Notes under the pieces: model-generated
Databases searched by the model: none
Told to the model about the DNA's origin: nothing
The model's input: only the letters and a program-made list of their open reading frames with translations
Assembly: GCA_964637725.1 (NCBI GenBank)
Contig: CAZWXH010000008.1
Location: forward strand, 1-31,792
Length of the DNA stretch: 31,792 nucleotides
From: CAZWXH01 sp964637725
Lineage (GTDB): Bacteria > Bacillota_I > Bacilli_A > Erysipelotrichales > Coprobacillaceae
Direction: 5' to 3'
Program-made: the position numbers and the translations under genes
In this document: piece by piece, positions 1 to 8,301 of the stretch
How the letters are laid out: the number at the start of each line of letters is the position of its first letter
How positions within the stretch are numbered: position 1 is the first letter of the stretch

Positions 1-1469
1 TTTTCGATTTTTCCAACGCCACCTAAACATTTTTTAGTATACATATCCCAAGTTGTTCTTATCGTCAATTGATATAATCTTGTTCTACCTTGTTGGGTTA
101 ATTCAACTTCCATTTTAATTGTTGGATTATCAAGTGTAGCATCTTGAATTGCCTTTTCAAGCAACTTCTCTTGTTTTTTATTCATTCCTTCAAAATCACT
201 AAGTCTATACCTTTCCTCATTCTTTTTACCTAAGGCATTAAAGTATTGAACTGTTCCATATTCAATATCATATTCAAAGAAGTAATCATTAACTAGTTCT
301 TGATACGCTCTATGAATAGCTTTTTCTTTTTCATAATCATTTATAATTGTGTTATGTTCTTTATCAGTAAAACTAGGAATATGATCTAATCCCTGTTTCT
401 TGACTTCTTCTGTTTTTTTAATAATTTGATCTTGAACTTCTTCAAAGCAATCTAAAATAACTGGATTAAAAACACCACATTCTCCATCAAAAATCATTTT
501 GACTGCTTGATTGTGACTATATGCTTTTTTATATACTCTTTCATTAGTTAACGCATCATAGACATCAGCTAAAGAGACGACTTGTGCCCAAATCGGAATA
601 TCTTCACCTTTTAATCCTTCTGGATACCCTTTACCATCATATTTTTCATGATGATAAAGAATAACATCTTTAAAGAAATGATGTGTTTTATCTGTATATA
701 AACCATTGAGTTTATCTAATATTTGAGCCCCATAATATGTATGTAACTGCATTTCATAAAACTCTTCTTGCGTTAGCTTGGCTGGCTTATTTAATATAAC
801 ATCACTAATCATTATTTTTCCTATATCATGTAATATAGAAGCTAAGTTTGTTACATCAATAATTTCATCAGTAATGCCATATTGAGGATATTTTTCTTTT
901 AATCTACGCATTAAGATATCAGTAACAAAACGAACACGATAGATATGTTCTCCTGATTCTAAGTTTCTAAATTCAACAAGTGTCCCTAATGCTTCTAGGA
1001 CTTGAATTTTTAAATCTTCTAAGACTTGAATGCTTTCTTTCAATTCTTTTGTTTGAGTATCTATTATCCATTCTAAACGAAACTTATGGCTAATGACATC
1101 AATAATATGATTAATACGTTTTTCAATCAATTCATTAACATATGGTTTTTTTATAAGTTCATCTATTCCAATATGTATTGCTTGATTGTAGACTTCTGAA
1201 TTTCTGTGAGTATATGTTAAAAACACTGGCAAAGTTTCTAATATTTTTTCTTCTTTGCATGCTTTAAAAAATTGAAGAATTTTCTTTTCTTCAACACTAT
1301 CGTCAACTAAGACTCCAGCTATATTATCTTTATTTTGATTAATTAATCCAAGAACTTCATCAATGTTTGACGGTCGCACTATATACTTTGTGACAAACAT
1401 CTTTTTTATTTCTTCAATTTGATTTTGATCAAGAGAAATAACAAGTAAGTACTTGTGTCTTGTTGGCAT
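1..1469 (-). CDS. Response regulator with HD-GYP c-di-GMP phosphodiesterase and C-terminal PAS-like domain (partial)
   Basis: Cytoplasmic protein predicted to hydrolyse cyclic di-GMP. The gene runs off the left edge, so its C-terminus is missing. Residues about 5-115 resemble a CheY receiver, with Asp56/57 in VLVDD as likely phospho-acceptor and a KKPY motif near 107-110. The central part is an HD-GYP domain: HDIGK supplies the HD pair, and HHEKYDGKGYP is the diagnostic second motif. After it comes a stretch that reads like a PAS fold (EYDIEYGTVQYFN, ending GGVGKIEK), a place where a GGDEF domain often follows; here the sequence stops. The ATG is preceded by GGAGGGAAGCCTT and an extended -10 promoter. 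No sensor kinase gene adjoins it. The family call is firm; the PAS call is weaker. Confidence 0.9.
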   Translation of the reverse strand, partial: MPTRHKYLLVISLDQNQIEEIKKMFVTKYIVRPSNIDEVLGLINQNKDNIAGVLVDDSVEEKKILQFFKACKEEKILETLPVFLTYTHRNSEVYNQAIHIGIDELIKKPYVNELIEKRINHIIDVISHKFRLEWIIDTQTKELKESIQVLEDLKIQVLEALGTLVEFRNLESGEHIYRVRFVTDILMRRLKEKYPQYGITDEIIDVTNLASILHDIGKIMISDVILNKPAKLTQEEFYEMQLHTYYGAQILDKLNGLYTDKTHHFFKDVILYHHEKYDGKGYPEGLKGEDIPIWAQVVSLADVYDALTNERVYKKAYSHNQAVKMIFDGECGVFNPVILDCFEEVQDQIIKKTEEVKKQGLDHIPSFTDKEHNTIINDYEKEKAIHRAYQELVNDYFFEYDIEYGTVQYFNALGKKNEERYRLSDFEGMNKKQEKLLEKAIQDATLDNPTIKMEVELTQQGRTRLYQLTIRTTWDMYTKKCLGGVGKIE

Positions 1470-1505
1470 AAGGCTTCCCTCCATATTCACAAATAATCTC
1501 TTTAT

Positions 1506-1533
1506 ATTATAACACAAAAAATAATTTCGTGAA
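1506..1533 (-). promoter_or_regulatory. Promoter of the HD-GYP gene
   Basis: Read leftward: TTCACG, 16 bases, TATAAT, with TG one base upstream of the -10 (extended -10). It lies about 37 bases upstream of the start codon. The weak -35 is compensated by the extended -10. Confidence 0.5.
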
Positions 1534-1546
1534 TATCTAAATTTCA

Positions 1547-1582
1547 TCAAAATACATAAAATCAACCTTTTTACAGGTTGAT
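1547..1582 (-). terminator. Terminator of the marR-MATE operon
   Basis: Perfect 8-base inverted repeat ATCAACCT/AGGTTGAT (1561-1568 and 1575-1582). Read leftward it is followed by a T-rich tract. The MATE stop codon lies in the loop. Confidence 0.6.
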
Positions 1583-2938
1583 TGATTGACTTTCATTTAT
1601 TTTATATAAATCTTTTTTAAATTCTTTTCTAATTAATATCGTCGTAATTATAAAGGCAACAAAATCGGCTGAAGGAACCGCAAAGAATATTCCATATAAA
1701 CCAAATAGGTTTGCATATAAGACAATTAAAGGAATTAAGATGATGACTTGTCTTATAAGATTTAATAAACTTGCTTCCTTGACTTTCCCAATTGCTTGAA
1801 AGTAGTTTGCACAAATCATTTGTGCACCTACTAGAAATACAACCATAAACCAAATTCTTAAAGCAGTTGTGCCCAGTTTCATTATTTCTGGTTCATTTGA
1901 AAAAGCTGAGATTATCAATTGTGGGAAAAACTGTACAAATATAAAACCAAAGACAGCAATACAGCTTGCACCAATTATCGAATACTTTAAAGTTTCTTTC
2001 ACTCTGTCCATCTTCTTGGCACCAAAATTATAGCTCACCAATGATTGTTGACCTTGGCATAAACCAGTAAGTGGCATTAATAGAATTGTTTGGAAGGATG
2101 TTAAGACTCCAACGGTTGAGATTGCGATGTCTCCACCATATGTTGCAAGTGTTCCATTCAATACAATATTTAAAACACTATTGGCCATCTGCATAAAGAA
2201 TACCGGTAACCCTGTGGTCATTATTCTTACAATGTATGACATGTTCACTTTCATACAATCAAATGTCATTTTGATAATACTGCGTCCACTCATAATAAAC
2301 GCCAGTTGCCACAAGGCACTTAAGAATTGTCCACCAACAGTAGCCCATGCAGCTCCTGCCATCCCCATATTTAATTGAAAGATTAATATGTAATCAAAGA
2401 CTATATTAAAGCCTGCTCCAATAAGTTGTGATACCATCGCATTTCTTGGATTTCCTTGTGCTCTTGATAAATTATTACCCCATATTGCGATACATTGAAA
2501 GACTGCTCCAAATAAAATAATACTTAGATATTCAGAGGCATAAGGCAATACCTTTTCACTAGAACCTAAAATTGTTAGAATCTGATCCATAAATAAATTA
2601 CCAAATACCATAATAACAAAACCAAAGAACGCACTCAATACAAAAGAGTTTCCTAAGTATGCCTTAGCTTCCTCTTTTTCACCAGCACCCAAACTGATAG
2701 AAAAACGAGTTCCTCCACCTACTGCCGAACCTAAGCTTAAAGCCATCAAAATAAGTGTCACTGGAAAACTAATGGTAATTCCAGCTAATCCTAATGCTCC
2801 TAGACCTGGCGCATTTCCGATAAACATTCTATCAACAATATTATAAATAGCGTTGACTAACATTCCTATAATGGCAGGAATTGAAAATTCAACTAATAAA
2901 GGAAGTACCTTTTTTGTTCCCATTCTTTCATCATTCAT
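1571..2938 (-). CDS. MATE family multidrug efflux transporter
   Basis: Inner-membrane antiporter of the MATE family, expected to export cationic drugs or toxic metabolites using a Na+ or H+ gradient. At 455 residues it has normal family length. Many hydrophobic segments are spread over its whole length, and the N-terminal pattern (VLPLLVEFSIPAIIGMLVNA, then YNIVDRMFIG) is typical of MatE domains. The start at 2938 overlaps the end of the upstream marR gene by 8 bases and has AGAAGG nine bases upstream, which suggests translational coupling. The MarR protein is the obvious regulator. Substrate cannot be read from sequence. Confidence 0.92.
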   Translation of the reverse strand: MNDERMGTKKVLPLLVEFSIPAIIGMLVNAIYNIVDRMFIGNAPGLGALGLAGITISFPVTLILMALSLGSAVGGGTRFSISLGAGEKEEAKAYLGNSFVLSAFFGFVIMVFGNLFMDQILTILGSSEKVLPYASEYLSIILFGAVFQCIAIWGNNLSRAQGNPRNAMVSQLIGAGFNIVFDYILIFQLNMGMAGAAWATVGGQFLSALWQLAFIMSGRSIIKMTFDCMKVNMSYIVRIMTTGLPVFFMQMANSVLNIVLNGTLATYGGDIAISTVGVLTSFQTILLMPLTGLCQGQQSLVSYNFGAKKMDRVKETLKYSIIGASCIAVFGFIFVQFFPQLIISAFSNEPEIMKLGTTALRIWFMVVFLVGAQMICANYFQAIGKVKEASLLNLIRQVIILIPLIVLYANLFGLYGIFFAVPSADFVAFIITTILIRKEFKKDLYKINESQSINL

Positions 2939-3365
2939 ACTGCTTAACCTTCTTTCTTATATTATCACACATCTTATCTAACAAATAGATAACACTATCT
3001 ATCTCACTATCTGTTAGTCCTTCTAACATCCAATGTGAACTTTTCTTAAATACATTAAAAATATCTTCAATCTTATCTGTTGCTTTATTTGTTAAATAAA
3101 GACAACTATAACGACGATCTTGTAAATTAACTTCTCTTTTTACATAACCTTTTTCTATTGTAGATTTTATAATTCTTGTTATTGCACTTTTATCAATCAT
3201 TAATTCTTTACTCACTGCATCTTGCGATAATCCTTCATTCTTATATATCGATATCAAAAGATTACACTCTCCATGAGTTAATCCTTCTTCTTTTAGTAAT
3301 GCATTCACATACGCTTTACTTTGATTTGATAAATATTGAATTCTACGTCCTACTCTTCTATCCAT
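2931..3365 (-). CDS. MarR family transcriptional regulator
   Basis: A 144-residue winged-helix protein of usual MarR length. The core recognition region is at about residues 46-75 (LSQDAVSKELMIDKSAITRI) and the wing at about 80-100 (KREVNLQDRRYSCLYLT). It starts with ATG after GAAAGAGG and ends in tandem TGA codons overlapping the MATE start. A dyad covering its own -35 suggests autorepression together with the efflux gene, relieved by a ligand, as is common in this family. The ligand is unknown. Confidence 0.92.
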   Translation of the reverse strand: MDRRVGRRIQYLSNQSKAYVNALLKEEGLTHGECNLLISIYKNEGLSQDAVSKELMIDKSAITRIIKSTIEKGYVKREVNLQDRRYSCLYLTNKATDKIEDIFNVFKKSSHWMLEGLTDSEIDSVIYLLDKMCDNIRKKVKQYE

Positions 3366-3388
3366 AGTATCGCCTCTTTCTTTTCTCT

Positions 3389-3419
3389 ATTATAATAATG
3401 ATAGTTGATAAGTCAACTA
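3389..3419 (-). promoter_or_regulatory. marR-MATE promoter with overlapping MarR-type operator
   Basis: Leftward promoter TTGACT (3411-3416), 16 bases, TATAAT (3389-3394). The -35 sits inside an 18-base dyad TAGTTGA-TAAG-TCAACTA (3402-3419), a size and TTGA/TCAA composition typical of MarR operators. Repression by steric block is the natural reading. Confidence 0.7.
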
Positions 3420-3455
3420 ATAATTAATATTTTTATTTGAAAATAACTTTTTTTC

Positions 3456-3533
3456 TACATTTTAGTCACTCTAAGTGTTATAATAACTTCAAAGGGATGT
3501 TTTATATTACCCAAACGAGATTGGGGGAATAGG
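3456..3533 (+). promoter_or_regulatory. Promoter and leader of the dCache-GGDEF-EAL gene
   Basis: Rightward TACATT, 17 bases, TATAAT (3479-3484) with TG extension. The leader holds a small hairpin, CCCAA-ACGAGA-TTGGG (about 3510-3525), whose 3' arm runs into the GGGGGA that would serve as ribosome binding site, so the site may be partly occluded. A GGG near 3493 could pair with the CCC as an alternative fold. Confidence 0.45.
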
Positions 3534-3534
3534 A

Positions 3535-5754
3535 ATGAAGGTTAAAAAAATAAAAACTAGGTCAATATTCATTATTATTATTTTAATGAGTATTCTTTTA
3601 ACTGTTTCCGTATTTACCTTAATGTCCCATGTTCAAAACTTATTAAATTCAGATGTTCAAATCAACTTAACTGAGATTGTTACCCAAAATAAAGATGTTA
3701 TTGCGAGTCGTTTAAAACTTGAAACAAATAATATTAAGACAGTCGCTAATAACATTACGAATAGAATGCAAGAAGCTGGAAGAACTGATAAAGAATTCCA
3801 AATTGATACTTTAAAGAATTTAACAACTGAAACTGATAACTCATATGTTGCGATTAGTGATTTAAACGGTATTGCAATATTTAGAAATGGTGATCAAATT
3901 GATATATCAGCACGTAATTACTTTAAGTCTGGTTTAAAAGGAATTCAAAAGATTTATGAGAAAGTTATTTCTAGACTAGATGGTCAAGAACTCTATATTA
4001 TTTGTACCCCTCTTTATTATCGTAATAATATTATTGGAACACTTCAAAGAGGATACACTATTGAAAATATGAATGAGATATGTTCGTTATCACTTTTCTC
4101 TGATAATGGAAATATGCATATTATTAATAATGATGGTTATATTGTCTTACATTCACAAAATACTGATTTCCAAGAAGGTACTGACAACTATTTTCGAGCA
4201 CTTTATTCTGAAGGAAATACTGAAGCATCTCAACAACTAGAAAAAGATATCAAAGCTAATAAAAGTGGCTTCTTTGAATCAACGAGAAAAAATCAAAGAA
4301 TATTCTCAGCTTATACATCTATTGATGATATTCATGACTGGTATCTCATTAGTAGTGTCCCAGTTAGCGCTGTTTCACCTAATTCTGGGATTGTAGTTAA
4401 ATTATTTTATGTTATTTTAACTATCGTCGTCTTTATTATTACAGTAATTTCTTTTCTATTTCTCTATTATAAAAATAGACAACAATCTGAACTAAAACGA
4501 ATTGCCTTTGTCGATACAGTTACAAAAGGTCATACATTTAATAAGTTTATGGTTGATGTTAAGAATGCTTTAACTGATCACCCTCAACAAAAATTCTATA
4601 TTCTTAAGTTTGATATTGATAACTTTAAATATATTAATAATTATTATGGTTTTGATTTTGGTGATAATATATTATCAATGATCCAAATTGCGATTGATCA
4701 AGAATTACATGATCATGAAATATTAGCAAGAATCTATGGTGACCAATTTGTCGCATTACTATAAAATGCGAGTGAGGTTAGAATTCAAGATTTACTTGAT
4801 AAAATTAAGAAATTAAGTGATCAAATTACTATTTATTGTTCGGCTGGGATATATGAAATTAAAGATGTTAATGAACCGATAAACATTATGGTTGATAAGG
4901 CGAGAACAGCTGCCCAAACTGTAAAAGAATCTCTGAAAGAAAAATATACTTTTTTTGAAGATTCATTTAATCAATCTTCTGCTCATTTTGAACAATTAAA
5001 ACGTGCGGTTATTAAAGCTATTGAAAATGATGAATTTGTTCCTTATTATCAACCTAAGGTAGATATTAATACCAAAAAATTAATTGGTTCAGAAGCTTTA
5101 GTCAGATGGATTAGAGATGGTAAGGTTGTTCCATCTAATGAATTTATTCCTTTATGTGAAAGAACTGGTATTATTGTTAATATTGATTTATTAATGCTTG
5201 AAAAAGTATTACAGTTCTTAAAAGAAAATCTAGATGCCGGTATCAAGTGTACACCGATATCTATTAACTTTTCACGTTTACATTTAAATAGTCCTGATTT
5301 TATAAACAAATTAACAAGTCGAATCCAACACTATCAAGTTCCTCCAGAACTAATTGAAGTAGAGTTAACTGAAAGTGCATTCTTTGATAATTTGAATTTA
5401 ATTCATTCTTTTACAACGCAATTACATGAACATGGAATTCGTATGGCTATGGATGATTTTGGTTCTGGTTATTCTTCACTTAATATGTTAAAAGATATTC
5501 CTATTGATGTTTTAAAGATAGATAAAGAGTTTTTATCTACGAAAGAGAATAAACATCGTCAAGAAATTATCTTTAGATCAATTGTCAGTATGGCTAATAA
5601 TTTAGGTATACAGATTGTTGTTGAAGGGGTTGAAACTATTGAGAATATTGAATTAATGAAAAGATCTCAATGTTATATTGCCCAAGGTTATTACTTCGCA
5701 AGACCAATGCCTACTTTTGATTTTATAGAGATATTTAGAGGAGGAAAGATATAA
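3535..5754 (+). pseudogene. Membrane dCache sensor with degenerate GGDEF and intact EAL domain, interrupted by an in-frame TAA
   Basis: One continuous frame of 739 codons, broken only by TAA at 4762-4764 (codon 410). The first part has a membrane segment at residues 10-31, an extracellular sensor region of the Cache type (about 33-280), a second membrane segment (about 287-311) and a GGDEF domain whose signature is degenerate (YGDQF, 401-405), so probably not catalytic. Past the stop the frame continues (NASEVRIQDLL) into an EAL domain with all key motifs: SEALVRW, ELTES, MDDFGSGYSS, LKID, EGVE and QGYYFARPM. The EAL part therefore predicts c-di-GMP hydrolysis. No convincing ribosome binding site precedes the first downstream ATG at 4888, so separate translation is doubtful. 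The stop could be a true nonsense mutation, a draft-sequence error or readthrough. The gene ends at the start of a binding-protein gene (TAATG). Confidence 0.85.
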
Positions 5755-6752
5755 TGAAGAAGTTATGTTATATTTTATTAGCTTTTCTTATGTTATTTAC
5801 TTTTACTGCTTGTTCATCTGAAAAAAAAGATATTAAGATAGGTGTTTCTTTGGGTGTAGGTAAAGCTGAGAGATGGAAAAAGGATAAGGCTTATATGGAG
5901 GATAGAGCAAAAGAGCTTGGTGCTACCATTGAGGTTCGTTTAAATACGGATGATGATCCTGAGTCTCAAATGAAAGATTGTAGAGAACTTATTGATAGTG
6001 GTATTGATGTTTTATTATTAACTCCCAAGGTTGTTGATAACGCTAAAGCTGTTGTAGAATATGCAAAAGAAAAAGATGTCAAGATTATTTCTTATTCTCG
6101 TATTATTGTTGGCGAGAAAATTGAATTATATGTTGGTTATGATAGTACAAAAATTGGTCAAGCAATGGGACAGTATTTAACTGAAAAAGTTGACAAAGGA
6201 ACATATATTCTTTTAAAAGGTGATAAAGATGACTTCAATACTCAGTTATTATACGATGGAGCATTAAAATATATTAATCCAATAAAATCTGATTTAAATA
6301 TTATCTTAGATGAATATGTAACTGGTTGGAGTCCCGAAGTGGCGAAACAATTAGTGAAAGAAGCCCTTCAAAAGAATAATAAAGTTGATGCTATTCTTGC
6401 GCCTAATGATAAGATTGCCGAAGCTTGTCGAAGTGTTCTTGATGAACTTAATATACAGACACCTGTTTCTATTTCAGGAATGGATGCCGAATTAAATGCT
6501 GTTAAGCGGATAATTAATGATAAACAAGATATGACTGTTTATCTTAGTTTACCAACCCTTGCTAAAGAAGCAGTCAATGCTGCTTATGATCTAGCAAAGA
6601 CTGGAAAAGTAACTCCTAACAGCTTATTTGATAATCAAACTAGTACTCCTATTGATGCTTTCCTTATCAATGGTCAAGTTATCACAAAAGAAAACATAAA
6701 AGCTCAAGTTATTGATAATGATATATATACAGAACAAGAACTTTATAATTAA
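5754..6752 (+). CDS. XylF-like sugar-binding lipoprotein, probable sensory partner of the GGDEF-EAL protein
   Basis: Lipid-anchored extracellular substrate-binding protein of the periplasmic-binding-protein I (ribose/xylose) class. The signal peptide ends in a lipobox (FTFTAC, Cys20). The mature part follows the D-xylose-binding protein pattern: IGVSLGVGKAERWKKD, a TPKVVDNAK segment, YSRII, GYDSTKIGQ, VTGWSPEVAKQ and ISGMDAELNAVKRI. At 332 residues the length is normal. The ATG shares a base with the preceding stop (TAATG) and uses a GAGGAGGAAAG site inside the EAL gene. No permease or ATPase gene follows; a terminator does. That suggests a sensing rather than import role, delivering the ligand state to the dCache domain, comparable to the XylFII-LytS pair of clostridia (inference). 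Confidence 0.88.
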   Translation: MKKLCYILLAFLMLFTFTACSSEKKDIKIGVSLGVGKAERWKKDKAYMEDRAKELGATIEVRLNTDDDPESQMKDCRELIDSGIDVLLLTPKVVDNAKAVVEYAKEKDVKIISYSRIIVGEKIELYVGYDSTKIGQAMGQYLTEKVDKGTYILLKGDKDDFNTQLLYDGALKYINPIKSDLNIILDEYVTGWSPEVAKQLVKEALQKNNKVDAILAPNDKIAEACRSVLDELNIQTPVSISGMDAELNAVKRIINDKQDMTVYLSLPTLAKEAVNAAYDLAKTGKVTPNSLFDNQTSTPIDAFLINGQVITKENIKAQVIDNDIYTEQELYN

Positions 6753-6780
6753 ACTCTGGTTATCCAGAGTTTTCTTTTTC
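6751..6780 (+). terminator. Terminator after the XylF-like gene
   Basis: Perfect stem AAACTCTGG / CCAGAGTTT with a TTAT loop, followed by TCTTTTTC. Confidence 0.9.
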
Positions 6781-6786
6781 TAAATT

Positions 6787-6820
6787 TTCGTTGACGAATT
6801 GATAAACGAAGTGCTAAGAT
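6787..6820 (+). promoter_or_regulatory. Promoter of the efflux-gene leader
   Basis: TTGACG (6791-6796), 18 bases, TAAGAT (6815-6820). The -35 sits in a short perfect dyad TTCGT-TG-ACGAA (6787-6798), a possible operator. Confidence 0.55.
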
Positions 6821-6841
6821 AAAAGCAAGGAAGTGAATCAT

Positions 6842-6898
6842 ATGTCATATATTTTAACTGATAACTTAAGAAGAAGAAATGCTCTATATTTTCGTTAA
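6842..6898 (+). CDS. Putative 18-codon leader peptide upstream of the MFS efflux gene
   Basis: ATG preceded by AAGGAAGTG encodes an 18-residue peptide, MSYILTDNLRRRNALYFR, ending in TAA at 6896-6898. It contains three consecutive AGA codons (6869-6877), giving an Arg-Arg-Arg that fits the basic-x-basic arrest motif known from macrolide-inducible leader peptides. Its 3' half overlaps the first arm of a hairpin (6881-6888). A stalled ribosome at the arginines would mask that arm. Alternatively this is a decayed regulator N-terminus: the frame after TAA stays open for another 17 codons. No homologue is recognised. Confidence 0.4.
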   Translation: MSYILTDNLRRRNALYFR

Positions 6899-6945
6899 AC
6901 CGATGAAACATTGTATAGAGCTTATATAGAAATTGAATTCATCGG
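6881..6945 (+). promoter_or_regulatory. Interleaved, mutually exclusive hairpin arms (attenuator-like)
   Basis: Two perfect 8-base complementary pairs are interleaved: GCTCTATA (6881-6888) with TATAGAGC (6914-6921), and CCGATGAA (6900-6907) with TTCATCGG (6938-6945). The second pair's first arm lies in the loop of the first hairpin, so forming one should hinder the other. This is the geometry expected for a switch controlled by ribosome position on the leader ORF. Function is inferred. Confidence 0.5.
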
Positions 6946-6958
6946 AAAATAGTGTTAA

Positions 6959-6983
6959 AAGTATAAAACATATACTTCTTTTT
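6959..6983 (+). terminator. First terminator-like hairpin in the efflux leader
   Basis: Stem AAGTATA / TATACTT with loop AAACA, followed by CTTTTT. Modest stem of A-T pairs. Confidence 0.5.
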
Positions 6984-7017
6984 AATATACCTATTTTCCT
7001 GATTCATAATATAATGC

Positions 7018-7049
7018 AAAGCTATGACAGTGTTTTATCATAGCTTTTT
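7018..7049 (+). terminator. Second terminator-like hairpin, just upstream of the MFS ribosome binding site
   Basis: Perfect 10-base stem AAAGCTATGA / TCATAGCTTT with a T run at 7045-7049. It ends 25 bases before the MFS start codon and no gene ends here, so it is best read as an attenuator. Confidence 0.6.
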
Positions 7050-7073
7050 ATATTATAAGAAAAGAGGATTATT

Positions 7074-8258
7074 ATGAATAATAATTGGAAACACAATATA
7101 GTTAATTTTTTAATTGCCCAAACAGTTTCATTGCTTGGTTCTTCAATAGTGCAGTATGCTGCCATTTGGTTTATTACCTTAACAACATCATCGGGGATAA
7201 TGTTAACCTTTTCCACTATTTGTGGATTTCTTCCACAAATACTTATTTCATTATTTGCGGGAGTTTGGATTGATCGTTATGATCGCAAGAAGATCATTAT
7301 GTTATCCGATGCTATGATTGCTTTTTCGACCCTCATTTTAGCGTTATTTTTTGTCAGTGGTTTTAAAAACATTTGGCTTATTATTATTGTCTTAGCTATT
7401 CGTTCTGCTGGTTCAGGAATACAGACACCTGCGGTTCAATCTGTAATTCCCCAGATTGTTCCAGAAGATAATCTCATGAGGATTAATGGTATCTATAGTT
7501 CTATTTCTTCGATTATTATGTTTTTATCACCAGCTATAAGTGCTTTTGTTTTATCAATTGCATCATTTGAAGCAGTCTTATTTATCGATATCATCACTGC
7601 TATTATTGGTATCTCTATTACGGCCACTGTCAGTATTAAACAAATTAATCGTTCTCTTCAACAAACCCATATTAAAGAAATTAAGAAAAGTATTCTTTAT
7701 CTTAAAGATCATTTATTTGTTAAAAGAAGTATCTTTTATCAGTTTGTTATTTCATTTCTGATAACACCTTCGGCATTCTTAACACCTTTACTTGTTAGTA
7801 GAACATTTGGTAGTGAGGTTTGATATTTATCATTAACTGAAATGACATATAGTTTAGGGATGATTCTTGGTGGTATTCTTATTTCTTATTGGGGTGGTTT
7901 TAAAAAACGTATTCATACGACCATTCTTGCTACTTTGTTATATGGTACGTTAATGATTGCTTTTGGACTCACTCATATCTTTATTATTTACTTAATTATT
8001 AATACCTTGATAGGGATCACTGCTCCTTGTTATAGCACCCCTTTAACTGTCCTTATTCAAGAAAATGTGGAAGAAGATATGTTAGGTCGTATCTTTAGTT
8101 TTATGCAGATTGCCGGCTCTTCTGCTTTTCCTTTAGGAATGATTTTATTTGGTCCTTTAGCCGATATAGTGCCTATCCAAGTCTTATTACTTGTTTGTGG
8201 TACACTTGTTGTGGTGATTGCTATTTATGTAAAGCTCACACATTATCTTGATAAATAA
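7074..8258 (+). pseudogene. DHA3/Mef-like MFS efflux transporter with TGA at a Trp position
   Basis: A 394-residue frame broken only by TGA at 7821-7823 (codon 250). The N-terminal half (NNWKHNIVNFLIAQTVSLLG, then DRYDRKK in the 2-3 loop) and the C-terminal half (YSLGMILGG, then LGRIFSFMQ) match the drug:H+ antiporter-3 group that includes Mef macrolide pumps. Family members have a Trp at the break (GSEV-W-YL), so the TGA is a one-base change from TGG. TGA ends other genes here, so general recoding of TGA as Trp is unlikely. Either the pump is inactivated or the draft has an error. AAGAGG precedes the ATG at 7074. The leader suggests inducible expression. Confidence 0.85.
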
Positions 8259-8261
8259 CAC

Positions 8262-8301
8262 AAAAGATGTTTTCCTACATAATGCAGAGAAAACATCTTT
8301 T
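8262..8301. terminator. Bidirectional terminator between convergent genes
   Basis: Perfect 13-base inverted repeat AAAAGATGTTTTC / GAAAACATCTTTT between the rightward MFS gene and the leftward GGDEF gene. It has T runs on both strands. Confidence 0.88.

Noticed and set aside
2127..2378. Open frame on the + strand inside the MATE gene
   Set aside because: It lies antisense to a strongly supported gene, has no ribosome binding site and no recognisable domain. Similar antisense frames inside other genes were dropped for the same reason.
7821..7823. Genetic code with TGA as Trp
   Set aside because: Several intact genes end in TGA (marR, the first TPR-GGDEF gene), and the other lesions are TAA or frameshifts, which recoding of TGA would not explain.
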